A stretch of DNA of 64,000 nucleotides from Basidiobolus meristosporus CBS 931.73 (GCA_002104905.1 MCFE01000450.1:1-64000), one strand, 5' to 3'. Shown: positions 44,374 to 55,295, numbered from the stretch's first letter. Notes: generated by a model from the letters alone, not told the origin. A program made the numbers and translations.

Positions 44374-47300
44374 ATGACCTCAAAGATAGCAGGCTACTCA
44401 AGCCCCCAATTGATTACTGAGAAACTACTGAAGCAGAACCTCACTTTGTCAGTTGGAGAAATCATGAGTGTATCACCATCTGTTAGGAAGACCTTTGATA
44501 AGCAGCTTAGAACAAGAAGACAAGCTGTTGAACATATGGACACCCATATAATCCAGACAAACCATGAAGACCACAAAAAGGATGACAACGCTACCAAATA
44601 TAAGACCTTCTACTCAGTTGCAACTGCTGTGGTGAAAGGGTATATTTATGATGACCCTGTTGACTGCCATATTGACAGTGGCTTGGAGATTTGTGTTATG
44701 CCGCTAGACTTCTGGAAGTTGCTTAGAAACAAGGAGCTACTGCCTGTTGATAGAGATATTGGATGGAACATGACTGATGCCAACTCAGGATCTAGTCCAC
44801 TCTATGGTGTAGTGCACAAGTTCCCTATTGAGGTACAAGGAATCAAGGTCTGGCTTCCCCTCTTTATCTGCCTGAAGCCAAACTTTGACCTTCTGTTAGG
44901 CAGACCATGGGAGACCAGTACTAAGGCTACAACCACCAACTATTCTGATGGGTCAGTGTGGTACACTATACAAGGATCCAACCCAGGACTACAGTCAACG
45001 TTCTGTGGGGTAACACCCAACAATAAGAGGACACATACTGCCTGCCAGAAGACACATCTTGTTATAGAAGAAGATGAGGAGCCTGACAATATACACCCCA
45101 ACAGTTGGAGCTGCTCATTAGGTATACAGGAGCAGACAGCTATGGTTTGCCCAAAATACAAGACAGTAGAACTGAAGATTAGACCATCACTTACACCTTT
45201 AACTGATGGATCTCAACCTGCTGATTACATCAGACCACCAGAAGGAACACCAGAAGATATACAACTTACACCTGAGAGACTTAAGCAACTTATCATTGGT
45301 GATGGAAACCTAACACCGGAGGAGATCTTACTATTTGAAGAAACCCTGATAAGGCATGATAAGGTTTTCTCATATAATGACAAGGAGATGGGACTCTTAA
45401 AGACATCGGTTGAAAAACCTATCAAGATTCATACAGTGCCCCACACACCCTGGTCATTTAAGCCTTCCCCACTACCTAGAGGACTCCAAGCTGATGTGCA
45501 TGACCTACTTAAGAAGAAGATTGAAGCTGGTATCCTAGAACCTTGCCATGGACCTTATGCTAACAGATGGTTTGTGACCAAAAAGAAGAATGGGAAGCTC
45601 CGATTCATTCAAGACATGCAACCTGCAAATGCTGTCACTATCAGAGATGCCACAATACCTCTGTCTATTGATGACTTTGCAGAAAGCTTTAGTGGTCACT
45701 CCATCTACTCAACATATGATCTCTACTCAGGATATGACCAGATCCCCCTAGATGAGACATCAAGAGATATGTTTGCACTCCAGACACCATTTGGACTGTT
45801 AAGAATGACAAGACTCAGCCAAGGGGCAACAAACTCTGTGGCTCAGTTCCAGAGATGCATGGTGAATGTGCTCTACCGGTTTATACCTGAGAAACTTGCT
45901 GTCTTTGTTGATGACATAGGCATCAAACAACCAAAACTCCGGGACACAACTGAAGTTATGCCTGGAGTAAGAAAGTTTGTCTATGACCATATTTCAGACA
46001 ATAATGCCATATTAGGAGCCATTGAAAAAGCTGGACTCACCATCAGTGGTGAGAAAAGCAGCTTTGGTGTATCAGAGATATCCATTTTTGGACAAAAATG
46101 CAACACCTTTGGTCATTCACCTGGAGACTCCAAGACACAAAAGATATGCAACTGGCCTACCCCCACAAATCTAACACAAGCTTGTGGCTTTGTGGCAGCT
46201 TGTGGGTTCTTTAGGATCTGGATCCCAAGATTTTCTGAGATAGCAGAACCAATCTACCAACTACAGAAAAAGAATGCCCCATTTAACTGGGGAGAAGAGC
46301 AAGAAGAAGCCATGCAATTACTAGAAGAGGCCTTAGTGTCTCCACCAGTTCTGAGACCTCTTGACTATCAGAACACTGAATGCCCACCTATCTTGACAGT
46401 GGATGCAAGCCCTATAGGAGCTGGAGCACTACTTGGCCAAGATGATGAAGATGGCAACCGCTATGCATGCAGATATGAGAGCTGCCTCTTCTCTCCTAGA
46501 GAACAAAGATACTCACAGATTAAGAGAGAGCTACTAGGAGTTGTGAAGATGCTGAGAAAGCTGAAGTCACAACTCTACATGACACATTTCATCCTGGAGA
46601 CAGATGCTAAGCCACTTATAGGAATGATCAACAAGCCTGACCTACCTGATGATGCCACAAATTGGTGGATGGCATGGCTGAAAATGTTTGACTTTGAGGT
46701 CAGACATATCCCTGGCAAGACAAATGTTGTGGCCAATGCACTCTCCAGGAAGGGACCACAGTTGTCTGAAGATATGGACCCTGACTTTGATGACATAATT
46801 GATGCAGAAATCCAACAACTACTTGTGAAGAAGCCCAGCTACTCTACATGGTACACCATTCAAGACTATCTGAGAACCTTGGAGAAGCCACCAGGAATGA
46901 GCCCACATGATTTCAGAAAGCTCAGGAAGAAGGCCCATCATTTCTCAATAAAAGATGGCCTCCTCTTCAAACAAGTAAAGCCTGGACAGACACCAAGGAG
47001 AGTTATAGTTGAGCCCCAGGAACAACTGACTATTATGTCAAGCCTTCATGAAGGAAGACCTGGTGGTCATAGAGTCAGAGATGCCACTTACAATGTTGTT
47101 TCCAGTAGATACTACTGGGAGCATATGTATCATGATGTCCAACACTTTGTTGAATCTTGTGACATTTGCCAAAGAAGGTCAACCAAGAGATATGAGAAGC
47201 CACTCCATCGAACCTACACACCTGGTCTATGGCAGAAGGTTGGCATTGACCTGGTCCACATGTCAACTGCTGGAACCAAGAAGTACCTTGTTGTTGCCAG

Positions 47301-48165
47301 AGATGTTCTGAGTGGGTGGGTGGAAGCTCAAGCCCTATCCAATAACAAAAGCCACACCATATGGAGATTTATTCTTGAAGATATAATATGCAGATTTGGC
47401 TGCATCAGCCAGTTTGTTGCTGACCAAGGAGAAATGACTTCAAATTTGATCCAGGAACTCTGCTCACAATACAAGATTCATATTGCTTTCACCACCGCTT
47501 ATCACCCACAGTCCAATGGAATGGTTGAAAGAGGCCATGGCCCGTTGGTTAACTCCCTAGTCAAGAGCTGCAACAACATGACACTACAGTGGCCTACACA
47601 ATTTCATCTAGCACTCTGGGCAGATAGAATCACAACAAAACTCAGCACAGGTCTATCTCCATTCAAATTGCTTTATGGACATGATTGTGTTCTTCCCATA
47701 GAGCTTTACTCAATATCCTGGAACATGCTAGAGTGGAGAACTACAATGAGTACAGAAGAACTACTGACTACATGCATCAAACAGCTTGATCACCATGAAC
47801 TTGATATTACCCAAGCAGCTGCTAAACTCAAAGAGACAAGACTTCAGAACAAGGAACCATTTGACAAGTCACATAGCCTTAGATCAAAACCATTACTGCA
47901 AGAAGATCCAGTACTGCTCTATGATTCCACTTTAGACAAGCAGTGGAGTCGCAAATTTGACAATAAATGGTCTGGCCCATTTATTATCCCTAAGGTGATT
48001 GGAAATAGAAGCTACTACTTGTCTGAACTTGATGAAACACTGCTAAGAACACCTGTGGCAGGAAACAGACTTAAGCTATTCAAGCACCAGTTGGTGTGTA
48101 AAGTGTTGAGATGCTCCAGAGTCAATATACCACGTCTAAGAATCCTTGTTTGTGGTCATATTTAG
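44374..48165 (+). CDS. Gypsy-2b Pol polyprotein, chimeric C-terminus
   Basis: 1263 open codons. Protease: CHIDSGLEICVMP (about residues 94-106). RT: FVTKKKNGKLRFIQDMQPAN, YDLYSGYDQIPLD, LSQGATNSVAQFQ, and VFVDDIGI with the catalytic DD. RNase H: LTVDASPIGAGALLG and LETDAKPLIGM. Integrase: HHCC zinc site ending ESCDICQRR, then GIDLVHMS, VADQGEMTS and YHPQSNGMVERGHGP (DDE). The C-terminus has WSGPFIIPKVIGNRSYYL. The last 24 or so codons after about 48091 are antisense Copia-1, so the natural stop is gone. It would copy and integrate element cDNA; all catalytic motifs look intact. The true Pol begins upstream in the Gag frame. Confidence 0.92.
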   Translation: MTSKIAGYSSPQLITEKLLKQNLTLSVGEIMSVSPSVRKTFDKQLRTRRQAVEHMDTHIIQTNHEDHKKDDNATKYKTFYSVATAVVKGYIYDDPVDCHIDSGLEICVMPLDFWKLLRNKELLPVDRDIGWNMTDANSGSSPLYGVVHKFPIEVQGIKVWLPLFICLKPNFDLLLGRPWETSTKATTTNYSDGSVWYTIQGSNPGLQSTFCGVTPNNKRTHTACQKTHLVIEEDEEPDNIHPNSWSCSLGIQEQTAMVCPKYKTVELKIRPSLTPLTDGSQPADYIRPPEGTPEDIQLTPERLKQLIIGDGNLTPEEILLFEETLIRHDKVFSYNDKEMGLLKTSVEKPIKIHTVPHTPWSFKPSPLPRGLQADVHDLLKKKIEAGILEPCHGPYANRWFVTKKKNGKLRFIQDMQPANAVTIRDATIPLSIDDFAESFSGHSIYSTYDLYSGYDQIPLDETSRDMFALQTPFGLLRMTRLSQGATNSVAQFQRCMVNVLYRFIPEKLAVFVDDIGIKQPKLRDTTEVMPGVRKFVYDHISDNNAILGAIEKAGLTISGEKSSFGVSEISIFGQKCNTFGHSPGDSKTQKICNWPTPTNLTQACGFVAACGFFRIWIPRFSEIAEPIYQLQKKNAPFNWGEEQEEAMQLLEEALVSPPVLRPLDYQNTECPPILTVDASPIGAGALLGQDDEDGNRYACRYESCLFSPREQRYSQIKRELLGVVKMLRKLKSQLYMTHFILETDAKPLIGMINKPDLPDDATNWWMAWLKMFDFEVRHIPGKTNVVANALSRKGPQLSEDMDPDFDDIIDAEIQQLLVKKPSYSTWYTIQDYLRTLEKPPGMSPHDFRKLRKKAHHFSIKDGLLFKQVKPGQTPRRVIVEPQEQLTIMSSLHEGRPGGHRVRDATYNVVSSRYYWEHMYHDVQHFVESCDICQRRSTKRYEKPLHRTYTPGLWQKVGIDLVHMSTAGTKKYLVVARDVLSGWVEAQALSNNKSHTIWRFILEDIICRFGCISQFVADQGEMTSNLIQELCSQYKIHIAFTTAYHPQSNGMVERGHGPLVNSLVKSCNNMTLQWPTQFHLALWADRITTKLSTGLSPFKLLYGHDCVLPIELYSISWNMLEWRTTMSTEELLTTCIKQLDHHELDITQAAAKLKETRLQNKEPFDKSHSLRSKPLLQEDPVLLYDSTLDKQWSRKFDNKWSGPFIIPKVIGNRSYYLSELDETLLRTPVAGNRLKLFKHQLVCKVLRCSRVNIPRLRILVCGHI

Positions 48166-48962
48166 TGCAGATGTGAATAGTCTATCTTCATTTGTTGCAA
48201 CATTTCTATATTCAGGCTTGTTTTGCTGATTATTGCTCTCTTTGAGACACCGGTCTGACGTGCGTCCTTTCCTTTTGCAGTAGTTGTAAACAGGTTGCTG
48301 TTGCCTTTTTAGAGTCTTGGGTACCTGCTTTGTTGGTTATCATTGGTTATTAAGGCATTTTCTTCTTCCTTTTTATTAGCACTTGATTTTCTTAATTCTT
48401 CATCCAGGAGCCTTCCGCATGTGTAATTTAAGGTCAAATCTTCAGTTCTGAAATCTAGGGCTGATACAAGACCCGGAAACATGTCTGTCAGGCTATTCAG
48501 GATGGTAACTATCACATCCTCATCAGTAGTTGGTACACCCACAGATTCCATCTCATCTATCAGCAGGGTAGTTCTGTTAATTAGATCTTTCATTTCTTCT
48601 CCTAGCTGCATCTTTGTAGTAAAGAATTTTTGTCTCAGATACATTTTCTTGGCAGCTGAACCTGACTGGTAGGTGACTTCTAATGCTTTCCAGGCATTAT
48701 TTGCTGTTTTTGCTCTTGAGCATTCAATTAGCAATTTGTCCCTGACATTGAGGCAAATGCACTTAAAGGCACTTTGTTCTTTCTTCTGGTCCTTTCAGGC
48801 TTCCTCTTGCATGTTTTTAGGAGGGCATTCTTCTCCCATGAAAATATCCCAAAGGCCTCTTTCTTGTAGCAGCATCTTCAGCTTCACCTTCCACACTTAA
48901 TAGTTAGATCCATCCAACTTTTCAGCAGAGGAAAAAATTCCAGTAATAGCAGTAGTAAACAT
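48092..48962 (-). pseudogene. Copia-1 copy D Gag and protease start
   Basis: Minus-strand Gag from the ATG complementary to 48960-48962 (MFTTAITGIFSSAEKLDGSN). 141 codons (48309-48734) read ECSRAKTANNAWKALEVTYQ, KFFTTKMQLGEEMKDL, LVSALDFRTEDLTLNY and GRLLDEELRKSSANKKEEEN. The zinc knuckle near 48270 is out of frame. Sequence ends at 48092 just before the protease DSGAS site, where it meets Gypsy-2b; the rest of the element is absent. Confidence 0.85.
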
Positions 48963-48981
48963 TGCAGAGAGTGATAGCTTG

Positions 48982-48993
48982 GGGCTCATAACC
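48982..48993 (-). promoter_or_regulatory. Copia-1 D primer-binding site
   Basis: Element-strand GGTTATGAGCCC, identical to that of copy A, directly after the LTR end. Confidence 0.75.
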
Positions 48994-49342
48994 TGTTCTA
49001 AGAGTTTTGTAGATATTGGAAGTGATTGGGAGAACAAGTAGATTATGTGGTTTTCACTTAATGATTTATTGAATGTAAAAGTAGTATTTTTACTTTTACC
49101 TGGTTTTGGCATTACAAACATGTAGAGTAGGTTAAGGAAGGTCCCAAGAACATGTGTGCAAAGTTTGGGGCTGTTTGGACAACTTTGAGAATTTTCATGT
49201 TTGGTGTACCTGGTATTTTGGTGAAAATATTCTAAGTAAATCCTCACAAGGAACTTGGTCAGTATTCTCTAGGATTGGAAGGTGATGATCTAAGTAACTA
49301 AGCTAGGTGAATATTTAGGTAGAAATACAAATTTTTATAACA
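48994..49342 (-). repeat. Copia-1 D 5' LTR
   Basis: 349 bp, TGTTCTAAGAG...TTTTTATAACA; two terminal changes relative to the consensus. The right flank is mid-integrase of Gypsy-1, so copy D inserted into that element. Confidence 0.92.
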
Positions 49343-51503
49343 GCTTGTTCACTAGTTGGTAAGCTGCAAATGAACATTCTCTGATGATCTTAAAAGGTCC
49401 TGTCCATTGTGGCTCAAACTTCTTCCAAGTGTTGTTTCTTAGCAATACAAAGTTTTCAATTGTCAATGCTTCTGGTGATATAGTCTTATCAAATATCTAC
49501 TTCATCTTTTCTGCACTTGGAGATACTTTGGCCTGTGCCTTTTGACATCTTTGATCTAGCTGCTGGTGTCTACTTGGCTGACTGAGCTCATCCTCTAAGG
49601 TGTCTGTAAGCTTTAATTAAGCAAAATCTCCTGGAATTCTTGGCTTACATCAATACACAAAGTAAAATGACAATTTTTGGGTGGTGTTGTGTACTCAGAC
49701 TCTGTATGCTAAAAGTGCTTGGTCTATATACTCATCCCATCTACTAACAGCTCCATTTACATACTTGGTCAGCATTTTTCCAAATAATCCATTAAACTGC
49801 TCAGTTACCCCATTAGTTCTAGGGTGATATGCCAAGGTTTTTGAGTGTTTGATCTACTGCAGTTCCAGGTAAGCATCCAATATCTTTACCATAAAGTATG
49901 CTCCTCTATTGGATAGAATCTCCACAGGGCATCCAAACTTCATAAGGATCTCATGGTAGATGAAACTTGTGACTTCTTGTTCACTGGCTACAGGTACTGC
50001 TTTGGGCACTGGCCATTTGATGGCATGGTTGGTTGCCACCAGGATCCAATGGTTGCTTCTCCTAGTAGTTGGCAACTGTCCAATAAAGTCCATTAGCCAT
50101 GTTTCAAATGGTCTTACAGACTCCAAGGGAAGGAGTTCAGCAACCTTCTGAGGTTGGCCTTTGTTGAATTGGTAATATGAGATGTTTTCACTAGCTTCCC
50201 AATATCTTGTTTCATTCTGGGCCACCATGCTCTGGCTCTCACAAGGCTATAGGTTTCTTTAATTCCAAGATGTCCATATCCACTGTGTAGCTTATGTATC
50301 AAATCCAGGCAAGCAAGATAAGGGCAATGGGCAATAGGGCTTCAATCAGCAATTTGGTAGAGTGTTTCATCATGTACCACAAATTTGCTGGCTTCATCCC
50401 ATATAATCTGCTTGATCTCTTCATTGACCTCATAAGGAATGTCTTGGTCCTCCAAGTACTTTGGTAATAAGCTAAGCCAATCTGATTCATGCACCAAGCT
50501 GGGTTGTGCAACTTGTTCTAATCCTGATAAGGCATCAGCAACCATATTGTTATTCTCAGGGCAATAGACAATCTCCAAGTCATATTACTGAATGTATTCA
50601 CTCCATGTTGTCATTCTTCTGGAGGGTACCTTCTGAGTAAATATATACTTGAGTGAGGTGTAATCAGTCCTCACAGTGCACTTGACTCCTTCAATGTAGT
50701 GTCCCTAGGTCTTCAAGCAGTGTATTATTGCAAGCATCTCCCTCTCATGAGCTGGATGGTTCTGTTCTGCTGAGTTCAGTTTCTTGGACTCAAAAGCAAC
50801 TAATTAGTCCTTTCCGTCATGTTCTTGACCTAGTACTCCACCAATTGCATAGTCTGAAGTATCTGTGCACAAAGTAAACTCTTTTCTGAAGTCTGGGATT
50901 CTTAAGCTTGGCAGCTTAGCAAGTTGATTCTTGAGCATCTGAAAGGCCATCTCACAGACTATGTCCCACTTCATGGTTGTCTTTCTTGAGAATATCAGAT
51001 AAAGGGGCATTTGACTCCTTCAATATGGAATCTCCATGTCTTCAAACAGTGTATTATAGCAAGGATCTCCTTCTCATGGACTGGATAGTTTTGTTCTGCA
51101 GAGTTCAGTTTCTTGGATTCAAAGGCAACAGGGTAGTCCTTTCCCTTGTGTTCTTGGCTCAGCACTCCACCAATTGTATAATCTGAAGCATCTGTGCACA
51201 GAGTGAACTCTTTTTTGAAGTCTGGTATTCTTAAGCTTGGCAGCTTAGCAAGTTCATTCTTGAGCGTCTGGAAGGCAGTCTCACAAGCTATGTCCCACTT
51301 ATAGGTATTGTCTTTCTTGAGGATTTCAGTTAAAGGGGCTGCAATACTTGCAGAGGACTTCACAAATCTCCAATAATAGGAAACCATTCCAAGGAATGAT
51401 TTGAGCTCTCATATGCAACAGGGCTGCTTCAGATTCTTGATGACTTCAACCTTCTTGGGGTCTGAGGTCACTCTTGTGCTAGTTACTTTGTGTCCCAGGT
51501 ATT
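49343..51503 (-). pseudogene. Gypsy-1 Pol fragment: RNase H and integrase, internally duplicated
   Basis: Minus-strand, parallel to 30680-32560. Integrase: HSGYGHLGIKETYSLVRARA, METWLMDFIGQ-like and FIYHEILMKFGCPVEILSN with frame changes; the second catalytic Asp of LSDRG is Asn (LSNRG). RNase H occurs twice: 50804-51010 (LCTDTSDYAIGGVLGQEHDG) and 50995-51387 (LCTDASDYTIGGVLSQEHKG), an approximately 325-bp diverged tandem duplication. Cut on the right by a Copia-2 LTR and on the left by Copia-1 D. Confidence 0.82.
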
Positions 51504-51873
51504 TGTTGCAATTTAGGAAGTGATTTGGATATAACAAACTTATCAAGATATAGTGATAATAGTTGAACTGTTGTTTATTCATAAAGAGGATCAGTATTTA
51601 TACCTTTGAAGAAGTAATACAGCTGCAACACTAAGTAAGGAGGGTTTCTCAACATTCAGGAGCATTCTCTAAGAGTTTCAGGGTTAGTACATAATGTTTG
51701 GTAAAAAGTGTTAATTTGTTCATCACTATAGGGGAATAATCATAGGATCATAGATTTGAAGAATCTGGCAAAGTTGGGGCTGCAGATAAGTCATACAGTG
51801 ACCAAGACTAGTCTAGAATTGGTAAGTAAATTTTTAGCTGCTGAATGATACCAAATAGTCCAGTATTTCATCA
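51504..51873 (-). repeat. Copia-2 3' LTR
   Basis: 370 bp, TGTTGCAATTTAGG...TATTTCATCA. Left flank is Gypsy-1; the polypurine complement CTTCCCCTCAACT follows at 51874. Confidence 0.88.
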
Positions 51874-52148
51874 CTTCCCCTCAACTAAATAATTTCTTAA
51901 TCCTAATTCCTCTCTGAGATTCTCATATTGTGGTCCAGCTAGTGATTTTGTCAATATATCTGCCACCATTTTGTCAGTTGGACAATAAACTAACTCTACT
52001 AAGTTATTTTCTACAGCTTCCCTCACAAAGTGGTGTTGTATATCTATGTGCTTAGTTCTGGCATGATTAGTAGGATTCCTAGCTAATGCAATACAACTTT
52101 GATTATCTTTGTAAGTACATGTTGGCTCATCTGAGTTTATTTGCATAG
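51874..52148 (-). pseudogene. Copia-2 RNase H C-terminal scrap
   Basis: 91 codons with TYKDNQSCIALARNPTNHAR, KHIDIQHHFVREAVENNLVE and CPTDKMVADILTKSLAGPQ, the end of Copia-2 RNase H. Cut at about 52148, where Gypsy-3 begins. Confidence 0.85.
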
Positions 52149-54312
52149 CTATATAGCCTGTTGCAAGAGGTTGTAAATAGGACCAAAAGGTGGGGTTTTT
52201 CCTTCTTCAAGGTCAATGGGACAATCATAGGGTCTATGGGCTGGGAGTAGTTTGGCTTTCTTCTTGTCAAAGACATGGGCAAACTCTTGATACTTGGCAG
52301 GTATTCCATTGGAGGGGGTTCCTTCAGTGATGATGGGCTGCTTGATCTGGTGTAGCTTAGGAAAGGATGCTTCTTTACCTGAAAAATCAGGTGGTTTCAT
52401 GGAGTTGACATGGTGGATTCTGGGGAATGTCACAATTTTGGTTTTCCAGTTGATAGCTGGGTTATGGTGATCAAGCCATGAGCTTCCAAGGACTATGGAG
52501 TAGTGGGGAGAGTTGATGATGTTGAAGGCTAGTGTCTTGCGGTGACTGGTGCTGGACAGCTGGAGTAGACATGTCTCATGGGTAACAGCACCAGAAGAGA
52601 GGGACCTTCCATCAATAACTTCTACTTGGACAGGACAGGATTTCAGGACAGTGGGGATTTTGTGCTTCTGGACAAATGACTGGTCAATGAAACTGGAGGA
52701 AGCACCAGAATCTATGAGGGCAAGAACACAGAGAGGGCTGGATTCAGGGAGGTGGATGTTGACAGGCATTCTTAAGGACTGGATGGACTTGGTAGCATAT
52801 GTTGTTTCTTGAATTTGCTGGATTTTCATTGGAGGGTCCAGTTGCAAGCCTATCATTGCAACTGGACATTGGAGTTTCCCAATAATTCAGGAGAAGATTG
52901 TTCACAGGATGTTTGCTGGAGCTTGAAGCTGGACTTCTTGTTAGAACAAGACTTGGCAAAGTGGCCTGGCTGGCCACAGTAAAGGCAGAGGTTTGCCTGT
53001 TGATGTCTAGATCTTTCTTTTTTTGTGAGTTTCTTATATTTAGCACTGTCAATTTGCATAGGATCATCAGGCTTAGTATTGGGTGACTGGATTACTGGGA
53101 AGGTGGTTGGCTGATAGGTATGTTGGAATTTCTGTTTCTTCTGGAAAAGACAATTTGCACATTGGATTGCTTGATGAATAGCTTCACCTAAGGTGGTTGG
53201 GTCAGGGAGAGTGAGAAGTGGGTCACTAACTTCATCATTGAGCCCATCTGGAAATTGACTAATTAGGGCAGTGTCCCCCCCCAAAGGCTCAAATCACTGG
53301 CTAGTAGTTGGAATTCAGAAGCATACATGGATGCAGTTCTGTTTCCTTGCTTCAAGTACTTGATCTTGTTAGCAGCAGTCCTGCCTTGATCAATGTTGCC
53401 AATTGTTAGCTCCATTTCTGTGAGGAAGGCATGGTAGTTGCTGAGTAGAGGGGAGTTAGTTTCCACCAAAGGGGAGAACCATTTCTGGGCAGTTCCAGTC
53501 AGCAGGTTAGAGATATAACCAACTTTTGCTTGATCTGTTGGGGACCAATTGGGTTGTAGTGACTAGTGTTATGAATAGACACAAGGTAGGAGGAAAAGCT
53601 AGGCACAGCAGGAAAGGACTTAGGTGTGGACCATCAAGGCAAGGCAGGATTCAAGGCAAGGCTGTTTATTCAAGACCTGTGTTTATCAGACTGGGGAATA
53701 CTTAAGGGGGGATAGGACTATATAAACTTTTTGGTTATACTGATGCCAAGAGATATTGGCTAATACTAATGGGGTTGTGGGGTGAGGCACAGCAATGTGC
53801 TGGGGATAATAATATAGAAGGCAAGGCACTGAGACAGGATGGGAAAATGGATTGGGTCACCTGATCATGTGACTAAGTCATGTGACCTGGTATTTTCATA
53901 TATGGTACTGGACTATGAAAAATACAATGGGAAGCTTCCATGGAATGTTCCATTGTGTAACAAGGGTTTGGAATGGTCAGGAACTTTCTGGAAGGTGGTA
54001 GAAGGTCCCAGAAGGAATCTCTTAGAAATTGAGCTTGGAAGCTGAAACTTGGCATGGGTGTTCATGGTTGTCATGTGATCATGGCAACTAGTGGTGTTGC
54101 ACTATGTAGATGAAACCTTGGAATTCATTCTGGGAGCCACTGAACTTGGTAGTGGAAGTGATCTTGGGATCATGGTAGGAGGGAGCCTGGATAGGCTGTT
54201 GAGCATTTTGGCTCTGGAGCTGAGCAACAGAGTTTCTGAGGTCTGTATTGTCTAGTTGCAGCTGCGCAAAGGCAGCCATGAGACTTGCAAAGTTATACAC
54301 TGGGCTGGACAT
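52149..54312 (-). pseudogene. Gypsy-3 Gag, protease and RT start (chromovirus/sushi-like)
   Basis: Gag starts at 54312 (MSSPVYNFASLMAAFAQLQL), is interrupted by a 520-bp solo LTR, and resumes with VETNSPLLSNYHAFLTEMEL and KIKYLKQGNRTASMYASEFQ (53263-53469). A frame change at an 8-C run (53275-53282) leads into ISQFPDGLNDEVSDPLLTLP and a complete zinc knuckle CLYCGQPGHFAKSC. Protease has LALIDSGASSSFIDQSF (52149-52856). The last part, AKLLPAHRPYDCPIDLEEGK and PPFGPIYNL, is the RT start; then the sequence ends. RT to integrase are missing. This type is common in basidiomycetes, from memory of the family. Confidence 0.85.
53567..54086. repeat. LTR-4 solo LTR with target duplication ACTAG
   Basis: 520 bp, TGTTATGAATAGACAC...GTGATCATGGCA. 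ACTAG occurs at 53562-53566 and again at 54087-54091, a perfect 5-bp target duplication. It interrupts Gypsy-3 Gag. A TATATAAAC motif near 53730 suggests plus orientation. A diverged second copy is at 54732-55295. Confidence 0.88.
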
Positions 54313-54334
54313 GTCACAGTAGCAGGGGGTGGAG

Positions 54335-54700
54335 AAGTCACTTGGACTTGTTCAGGAATACTGGATATTGCTTGCTAACTTGTGGGTTATAAAGCCACTA
54401 GTTTGTTAAGAATACAATTATTGAGCCACAATCCCCAACTTTGAATAAGTTAGCATCACTTCAGAAGGTACTGGCTTTAATGTCCTTTGATAGAGTATTG
54501 TACTAAGGCTTCCAATACTGTAACAACTGTAAGCTACACCAGCAGGGTAATACGGTAAATGCAGCTTTGGCCAATAATCTTACAAAGATAAAGTATCTTT
54601 GCCTTTAGAGGACAAGACTAGGGAAAGATTTAGGGTGATACTTATGGTAGGTATTCCTTTACAAGTTCTTCTCAAGAACTTTGGGTACAAGGCAGAGATC
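54335..54700 (-). repeat. Gypsy-2b-like LTR upstream of Gypsy-3 Gag
   Basis: The reverse complement follows the right half of the Gypsy-2b LTR for about 350 bp (shared AATCCCCAACTT, GCAGCTTTGGCCAATA, AAAGTATCTTTGCCT). It is diverged and has no clear ACCACA end. It may be the real 5' LTR of Gypsy-3 or a Gypsy-2 remnant beside it. Confidence 0.55.
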
Positions 54701-54731
54701 CACAGGTAAGTCAGGAGCAGTCTGATAAAGC

Positions 54732-55295
54732 TGTTATGAATAGACACAAGGCAGGAGAGTAGGGCTAGGCAAGACAGGACCAGGAAAGGACTTAGGTGTG
54801 GATCAACAAGGAATGGCATGTTTCCAGGGCAAGGTGTGTTTCCAAGTCAAGGCAGATTTCCAAGGCAAGCCTGTTAATTTAAGACCTGTGTTTATCAGAC
54901 TGAGGAATACATAAGGGGGGAAAGGACTATATATACTTTCTTGCAATATAGATGCCAAGAGATATTGGCTAATAATGATGGGGTTCTGGGGTCAAGCACA
55001 GTAAGTGTGCCAAGATAGAATATACTAAAGAACAGACTGGAATATCACGTGGAGATATGTCAGTGGTCAGATGATCATGTGACTAGGTCATGTGACATGT
55101 AGATACCTTATATGGCATGGGACTACATTAGTTCTAATGGGAAACTTCCACAGAATGTTCCATTGTGTAACGTTGACTTGGAGCTTTCAAGAAGTTGCTA
55201 GAATGTAGTAGAACTTTCTATATGGAACTGGGATTTCTTCACTGACTAGATTTGGCTAGATAATTGGAGACCAGGGATGTCATGTGATCATGACA
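54732..55295. repeat. LTR-4, second copy
   Basis: 564 bp, TGTTATGAATAGACACAAGG...GTGATCATGACA, similar to 53567-54086 along its length with an extra repeated TTCCAAG-type segment near 54830-54860. Flanks AAAGC and GTAGT do not match. Confidence 0.78.

Larger units (their letters stand above)
42683..48091 (+). mobile_element. Gypsy-2b element, 5' LTR truncated, 3' end lost
   Basis: Plus-strand Ty3/gypsy: partial 5' LTR (42683-43118), tRNA-Lys-like primer site, and a Gag-Pol in one frame from 43204 to about 48091. There the sequence switches to antisense Copia-1, so the polypurine tract and 3' LTR are missing. Protein content is the best preserved in the window, which suggests it is one of the youngest gypsy copies or was under selection longest. 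Confidence 0.88.
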
